A DNA stretch of 64,000 nt from a bacterium (GTDB lineage: Bacteria > Cyanobacteriota > Vampirovibrionia > Gastranaerophilales > JAILCC01): the NCBI GenBank assembly GCA_024680555.1, contig JAILCC010000016.1, positions 62,001 to 126,000 on the forward strand, given 5' to 3'. Positions 60,467 through 64,000 of the stretch are shown piece after piece (the first letter of the stretch is position 1; the number at the start of each line of letters is the position of its first letter). Under the pieces are notes generated by a model. It ran no database searches. It was not told the DNA's origin and saw nothing but the letters and a program-made list of their open reading frames with translations. Position numbers and translations under genes: made by a program.

Positions 60467-60808
60467 TTAGTCAATCTGTTCATTTTTAAATTCTTTGGGG
60501 ATATATTTCATCCAGTCAGCACCCATTTTATCTATAAATTCATGCGCCTCTAAGACATCATCAAATGTTATGGCAGGTAAATCGGGAACGGAAACATAGT
60601 CAACATTCTCGTCGATTTCGCCGCCCACAGTTTCAATTCCGACAACCGCAATCCCATAGTTCTTGTGACAAGTAGTACATTCTATTTTTACTATTGCGCA
60701 ATTGCCTTCCACCCTGATAATTTCAACGCAGTCGGGAGTAAATTGAGTATCGCAGCAAGAACAAACCATTCTGCTGAATATAAATTTTACATATTCTTCG
60801 GTACTCAC
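60467..60808 (-). CDS. small zinc-ribbon hypothetical protein
   Basis: 113 residues. Two CxxC pairs (VCSCCD near residue 16 and ECTTCHKNYG near 48) form a probable zinc ribbon on a beta hairpin, followed by an acidic linker and a C-terminal helix (FDDVLEAHEFIDKMG). The start is GTG with GGAGG six bases upstream. It shares the strand with rfbA, 51 bases downstream. Function unknown. Confidence 0.7.
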   Translation of the reverse strand: MSTEEYVKFIFSRMVCSCCDTQFTPDCVEIIRVEGNCAIVKIECTTCHKNYGIAVVGIETVGGEIDENVDYVSVPDLPAITFDDVLEAHEFIDKMGADWMKYIPKEFKNEQID

Positions 60809-60949
60809 CTGCTTCCTCCATATTTATCGCTATCCTTAATAACATTATATCCTATTTCTGAAAATTGTTTAAAATCATAATGAAAAATTTATATTTTGAA
60901 AGTTTTTTATGCTACTATCTTATTAAGAATAAGGAAACGGAGAACAAAA

Positions 60950-61972
60950 TTGAAGATAGGGATACCGAGAGGTTTAACTTATTATACATATTACCCGTTT
61001 TGGCATGCTTTTTTTGAAGCACTCGGTGTGGAAGTAGTGCTATCGGACAAAACCACAAAACAAATCGTATCTGACGGCAGCGCACTTGTTGTTACGGAAA
61101 CCTGTCTGCCTGTAAAGGTCTTTTTAGGACATGTTCAAAACCTTTTGGATAAAGGTATAGATATAATATACTGTCCGAGCATCCAATCAATTGAGCCTAA
61201 AATATATAACTGCTCTAAAATCCGTGGGCTTCCCGATTTGGTTAGAAATGTAGTAAGAAGAAATTATCTGTTGATTGAACCCACTTTTGATATGTCGGAA
61301 AAAGGTCAAACATTTGAAGAATGTTTATATCAATCCGTTGTTCCACTCGGAATTAAAGACAGAAAAAAGGTAAAAAAAGCAGCTGATAAGGGTTGGGAAA
61401 CCCAACACTTATACGAAAAAATGCTAAAATACGGTATTGAAGCTCAAAAAGCAATAAGCTGCGCTATACAAGGAAAAGAAGAATTTATTCAAAAAAATCC
61501 GCTTGACGAAAACAAGATAAACATTGCTCTGATTTCTCACGGATACAATATTTATGATGAACACATAAGCATGAAGGTTATCCAAAAACTTCGCAAAATG
61601 GGCGCTAATGTGTATTTCGCAGGAGAACTCAACAAAGAAGAATATATGCAAGGGTTTGAAAACCTTAACACAACCCTTTACTGGGCAAACGAATATGAAA
61701 TGTCTGGAGCGGCAGGTTATTATATGAATGACGCAAAAATTGACGGTTTAATCACAATTACATCATTCGGCTGTGGTCCTGATTCAATAATGATTGAAAG
61801 AATGACCAGATATTCCAAACAGTATAAAAAGCCTCTTTTAAACCTTACAATTGATGAGCATACTGGCGAAGCCGGCTTTATTACAAGGCTTGAGGCATTT
61901 ACGGATATGATTTTCAGAACAAAACGTGTAAAAAAGCTAAAAGGCATTAAGCAAAAGGAAGCCGTCCACTAG
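60950..61972 (+). CDS. acyl-CoA dehydratase activase-related protein (DUF2229)
   Basis: 340 residues, similar to the DUF2229 part of large activases of 2-hydroxyacyl-CoA dehydratases (BcrAD/BadFG relatives). Cysteines that may hold an iron-sulfur cluster are in VTETCLPVK, IYCPSIQS, YNCSKIRG and TSFGCGPDS, with NLTIDEHTGEAGF at the end. The start is TTG with GGAG seven bases upstream; it begins MKIGIPRGLTYY as in homologs. The usual ATPase partner is not adjacent, so it may work alone or with a distant gene. Substrate unknown. Confidence 0.82.
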   Translation: MKIGIPRGLTYYTYYPFWHAFFEALGVEVVLSDKTTKQIVSDGSALVVTETCLPVKVFLGHVQNLLDKGIDIIYCPSIQSIEPKIYNCSKIRGLPDLVRNVVRRNYLLIEPTFDMSEKGQTFEECLYQSVVPLGIKDRKKVKKAADKGWETQHLYEKMLKYGIEAQKAISCAIQGKEEFIQKNPLDENKINIALISHGYNIYDEHISMKVIQKLRKMGANVYFAGELNKEEYMQGFENLNTTLYWANEYEMSGAAGYYMNDAKIDGLITITSFGCGPDSIMIERMTRYSKQYKKPLLNLTIDEHTGEAGFITRLEAFTDMIFRTKRVKKLKGIKQKEAVH

Positions 61973-62236
61973 AACATGCTTCAACAATAACCTCCGCAAT
62001 TTTTATACCTAAAAATACTTTATTAAAACGTAAGGGTAACAGTTATTTTTCGGAGGTAATTTAAGGTATAATTTAGCAGGGTGACAAAAAAGAATATCAG
62101 ACAAAAGCTCCACCAATAGGAGTTTTCGACCGCATTATGAAAAATTTTTCAAAATGAGGGCAATTTTTTTGCACGAAAATACTTTATTCCCATGTGTTAG
62201 GTGTTAGTATTTTTTTGGCATGGAAGGAGTATGTCT
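61973..62236. other. 264-base gap with inverted repeat and hairpin
   Basis: No gene seen. It holds an inverted repeat ACCTCCG (61990-61996) / CGGAGGT (62051-62057), a -10-like TATAAT (62067-62072), a hairpin AAAGCTCC / GGAGTTTT (62104-62126) that may end the upstream transcript, and two copies of AAAATACTTTATT near 62010 and 62174. AAGGAG at 62224-62229 serves the next gene. Confidence 0.45.
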
Positions 62237-62938
62237 ATGACGAAAGTTATGGCTACGAGCGATGTTCTCGTGTCTGATAACGGGTTGATTTATGAGGGGA
62301 TGAAAGTGTCGGATGCAAACAAAAGTACGGAACTTATGTCCGTATTTAATTTTGCAGACAAGGACAAGGACGGTGTAATCAGCAGGGGAGAATTGGACCG
62401 CTACAATGCACCGATATTTTTACAATGCGGGCATGGCAGCAGAATACTGTCGGCTTGTCAGGGAGGCGAAGTTGCTACTTGTCCGAACACAACCCAAATT
62501 TATGCAGGTTTAAAAATTGAAGAAACAACCGCAGATGGCAGAAACTTGTTCCCACTAATCGACTTGAATCAAGACGGTAAAATTACAAAAACGGAAATGG
62601 AAAAGCTAGAAGACTCAATTATTAAATTAGAAAAGAGAAACAAACATGAAAAGAGCAAAAGCAATATGGCAACAGCTTTTGCCCTAACAGCATTTTTACC
62701 TGTGGCGGTAGGAAGTTTGCCGTTTTTAATCTTGGGAGGATTGGATGCAGGTTCATTCCTTGAATTTGCAAAATTTCTGGGAAGTGGCTTGGGAATTGCG
62801 GGAACAGGAATGCTAATTGGACTTGCGATTTATTATTTTACATACGGCAAAAATAAGGGCAAAAGGAATGAAGCATTGTTAAAAGACGTAAATTCTCATC
62901 CGTTTATCGTTAATAAATTAAAGCAAGAACCTTGTTAA
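62237..62938 (+). CDS. EF-hand membrane protein, copy 1
   Basis: 233 residues with two canonical calcium-binding EF-hand loops: DKDKDGVISRGE (41-52) and DLNQDGKITKTE (109-120). Between them are several cysteines (CGHG, CQGG, TCPN). A basic helix (about 125-142) leads to two membrane segments (about 145-168 and 178-202). Shared with the next gene are the N-terminal GLIYEGMK, RYNAPIF and the membrane topology. The start was chosen by AAGGAG seven bases upstream. The EF-hands probably face the cytoplasm (no signal peptide). Confidence 0.8.
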   Translation: MTKVMATSDVLVSDNGLIYEGMKVSDANKSTELMSVFNFADKDKDGVISRGELDRYNAPIFLQCGHGSRILSACQGGEVATCPNTTQIYAGLKIEETTADGRNLFPLIDLNQDGKITKTEMEKLEDSIIKLEKRNKHEKSKSNMATAFALTAFLPVAVGSLPFLILGGLDAGSFLEFAKFLGSGLGIAGTGMLIGLAIYYFTYGKNKGKRNEALLKDVNSHPFIVNKLKQEPC

Positions 62939-62986
62939 GGAAACAGCAAAAGTTTAGTTAGTGTAGGTGTTAGCGGAGGTATTTTA

Positions 62987-63721
62987 ATGAGTAAGGTAGA
63001 TATTCAAGAAAGAGGTAATATGGCAGTAAGTTATAACGGTTTGATTTATGAAGGCATGAAAAAGCCAGACATATCAGATATAAGCAAAATGTCAGTATTT
63101 AATTTTGCCGATACAGACAAAGACGGAGTAATTAGCAAATCTGAAGTTGAACGTTATAACGCACCCATTTTTATGAAAAATTACGATACAAACAGAGAAA
63201 TCATGTTCGGAAGATGTCAGACACGACCGTTTCAAGCAGACGGTTATACCCAGTTTTATTCCGGACTTGATATCAAACACGTTGATGAAAAAGCAATCAA
63301 CGACTTTAAACTCATTGATATAGACAACAACGGCATCATTTCAAAAACAGAAATGGAAAAAATGGAAGTTGCTTTTAATGAAACGCAAAAAATAAGCGAT
63401 AAAGTAAAATCTATCGCCCAAAAGACAACGCTTATAAATTGGCTGACAGGTATTGCCTGCACACCGATACCTTTGGGAATGATTATTTGGTTTTGCAATG
63501 ACATTGAAGGCATTGTTAATGCGCCATTCGCAAGGTACATGGGGACAAGCGCCGCTATAGCATTAGGATTGGGGGTATTGAGTATTGGTGTGGCATTCTT
63601 GTGCAAAAAGCTTGCAGATTCTCAAACCAAAAAGCTTGGTGAAGCCACAGAAAATCACCCTTATGCACTTTCAAAAACAGAAAGCATAAAGGGAACATAC
63701 GAAATTTCAAAAGCATATTGA
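62987..63721 (+). CDS. EF-hand membrane protein, copy 2
   Basis: Paralog of the preceding gene, 244 residues: EF-hand loops DTDKDGVISKSE (42-53) and DIDNNGIISKTE (111-122), GLIYEGMK near the start, RYNAPIF after the first loop, and two membrane segments in the last 100 residues. GGAGG lies seven bases before the ATG. It follows 48 bases after copy 1 and ends at a strong terminator, so the pair forms one transcript from a local duplication. Calcium-responsive membrane role is inferred. Confidence 0.8.
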   Translation: MSKVDIQERGNMAVSYNGLIYEGMKKPDISDISKMSVFNFADTDKDGVISKSEVERYNAPIFMKNYDTNREIMFGRCQTRPFQADGYTQFYSGLDIKHVDEKAINDFKLIDIDNNGIISKTEMEKMEVAFNETQKISDKVKSIAQKTTLINWLTGIACTPIPLGMIIWFCNDIEGIVNAPFARYMGTSAAIALGLGVLSIGVAFLCKKLADSQTKKLGEATENHPYALSKTESIKGTYEISKAY

Positions 63722-63742
63722 TGTCATTCGTGTCCTTACATT

Positions 63743-63770
63743 AAAGAGGTCTTTACGACCTCTTTTTTTT
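63743..63770 (+). terminator. rho-independent terminator after the EF-hand pair
   Basis: A 9-bp stem AAAGAGGTC / GACCTCTTT with a 5-base loop, followed by five more T. Confidence 0.92.
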
Positions 63771-64000
63771 GCGGATTTCGGCAAGGCTGAACGAACGCAG
63801 AGAGTGAATGCCGTCCCCACGAACAGAGTTATGAAGTGGAATTTTTACAAAGTAAAAATGGAACGAAATTCAAACTCTGTGAGTTGCCGATAATCAAAGA
63901 GAGCGGATTTCGGCAAGGCTGAACGAACGCAGAGAGTGAACGCCGTCCCCACGAACAGAGTTATGAAGTGGAATTTTTACAAAGTAAAAATGGAACGAAA
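63771..64000. repeat. 132-bp direct repeat, second copy cut by the window end
   Basis: One full unit (63771-63902) and the first 98 bases of the next (from 63903) differ at one base (GTGAATGCC / GTGAACGCC). Each unit has internal pairing: ATTTTTAC-aaa-GTAAAAAT, and ACAGAGTT with AACTCTGT. No open frame or ribosome site. The array probably continues to the right. Confidence 0.9.

Noticed and set aside
62060..62236. c-di-GMP or other riboswitch before the EF-hand genes
   Set aside because: A hairpin and scattered similarity to known cores were considered, but no conserved core could be matched.

Overview
The window is a low-GC bacterial chromosome segment. The best-fitting source is a non-photosynthetic relative of Cyanobacteria (Melainabacteria/Vampirovibrionia, probably Gastranaerophilales-like). 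The main support is an OmpR-type regulator at 33418-34158 that reads as an ortholog of cyanobacterial RpaB (Ycf27). Supporting signs are fermentative enzymes (one-polypeptide pyruvate:ferredoxin oxidoreductase, pyruvate phosphate dikinase) and many small lineage-type hypothetical proteins. No rRNA, tRNA, CRISPR array, prophage or insertion sequence was recognised.

Layout. 1-4 kb: two hypotheticals, NAD synthetase (convergent), a Nif3-like protein and a C_GCxxG_C_C protein. 4-17 kb: PpdK; an unusual acidic FimV/HubP-like membrane protein translationally coupled to a solute-binding lipoprotein; a pseudouridine synthase; a WG-repeat-like exported protein; NifJ. 17-24 kb: two related repeat-module proteins, metK-queA, and a soluble histidine kinase overlapping a largely degenerate REC-GGDEF-REC protein. 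23.7-29.7 kb: a possible structured RNA, a 61/62-bp tandem array, then a five-gene minus-strand operon of four pilin-like proteins plus a PadR-type regulator. Three of the pilins end in a phage-tailspike-type S74 chaperone domain. 29.7-35 kb: ribD, coaE, ribH, a regulator made of four GntR-type winged helices, and rpaB with DUF721/DciA; the gap between the two regulators holds HLR1-like boxes. 35-45 kb: M16 peptidase, thrB, spmAB, rmuC, tiny ORFs, a TPR-matrixin protease, a deaminase and an acyl-ACP thioesterase. 45-57 kb: rimP-nusA-ylxR, tlyA-nadK, efp-accB-accC and TPR proteins. 57-64 kb: rpsB-tsf, rfbA, an acyl-CoA dehydratase activase-related protein, two EF-hand membrane proteins and the start of a 132-bp direct repeat.

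The pieces that most deserve follow-up are the pilin-S74 operon, the four-winged-helix regulator with its HLR1-like sites, a NAD synthetase whose glutaminase domain has lost its catalytic residues, and a recurring promoter geometry (-10 hexamer, six bases, ATG) suggesting leaderless mRNAs. All functional calls rest on reading motifs by eye; no database search was run.
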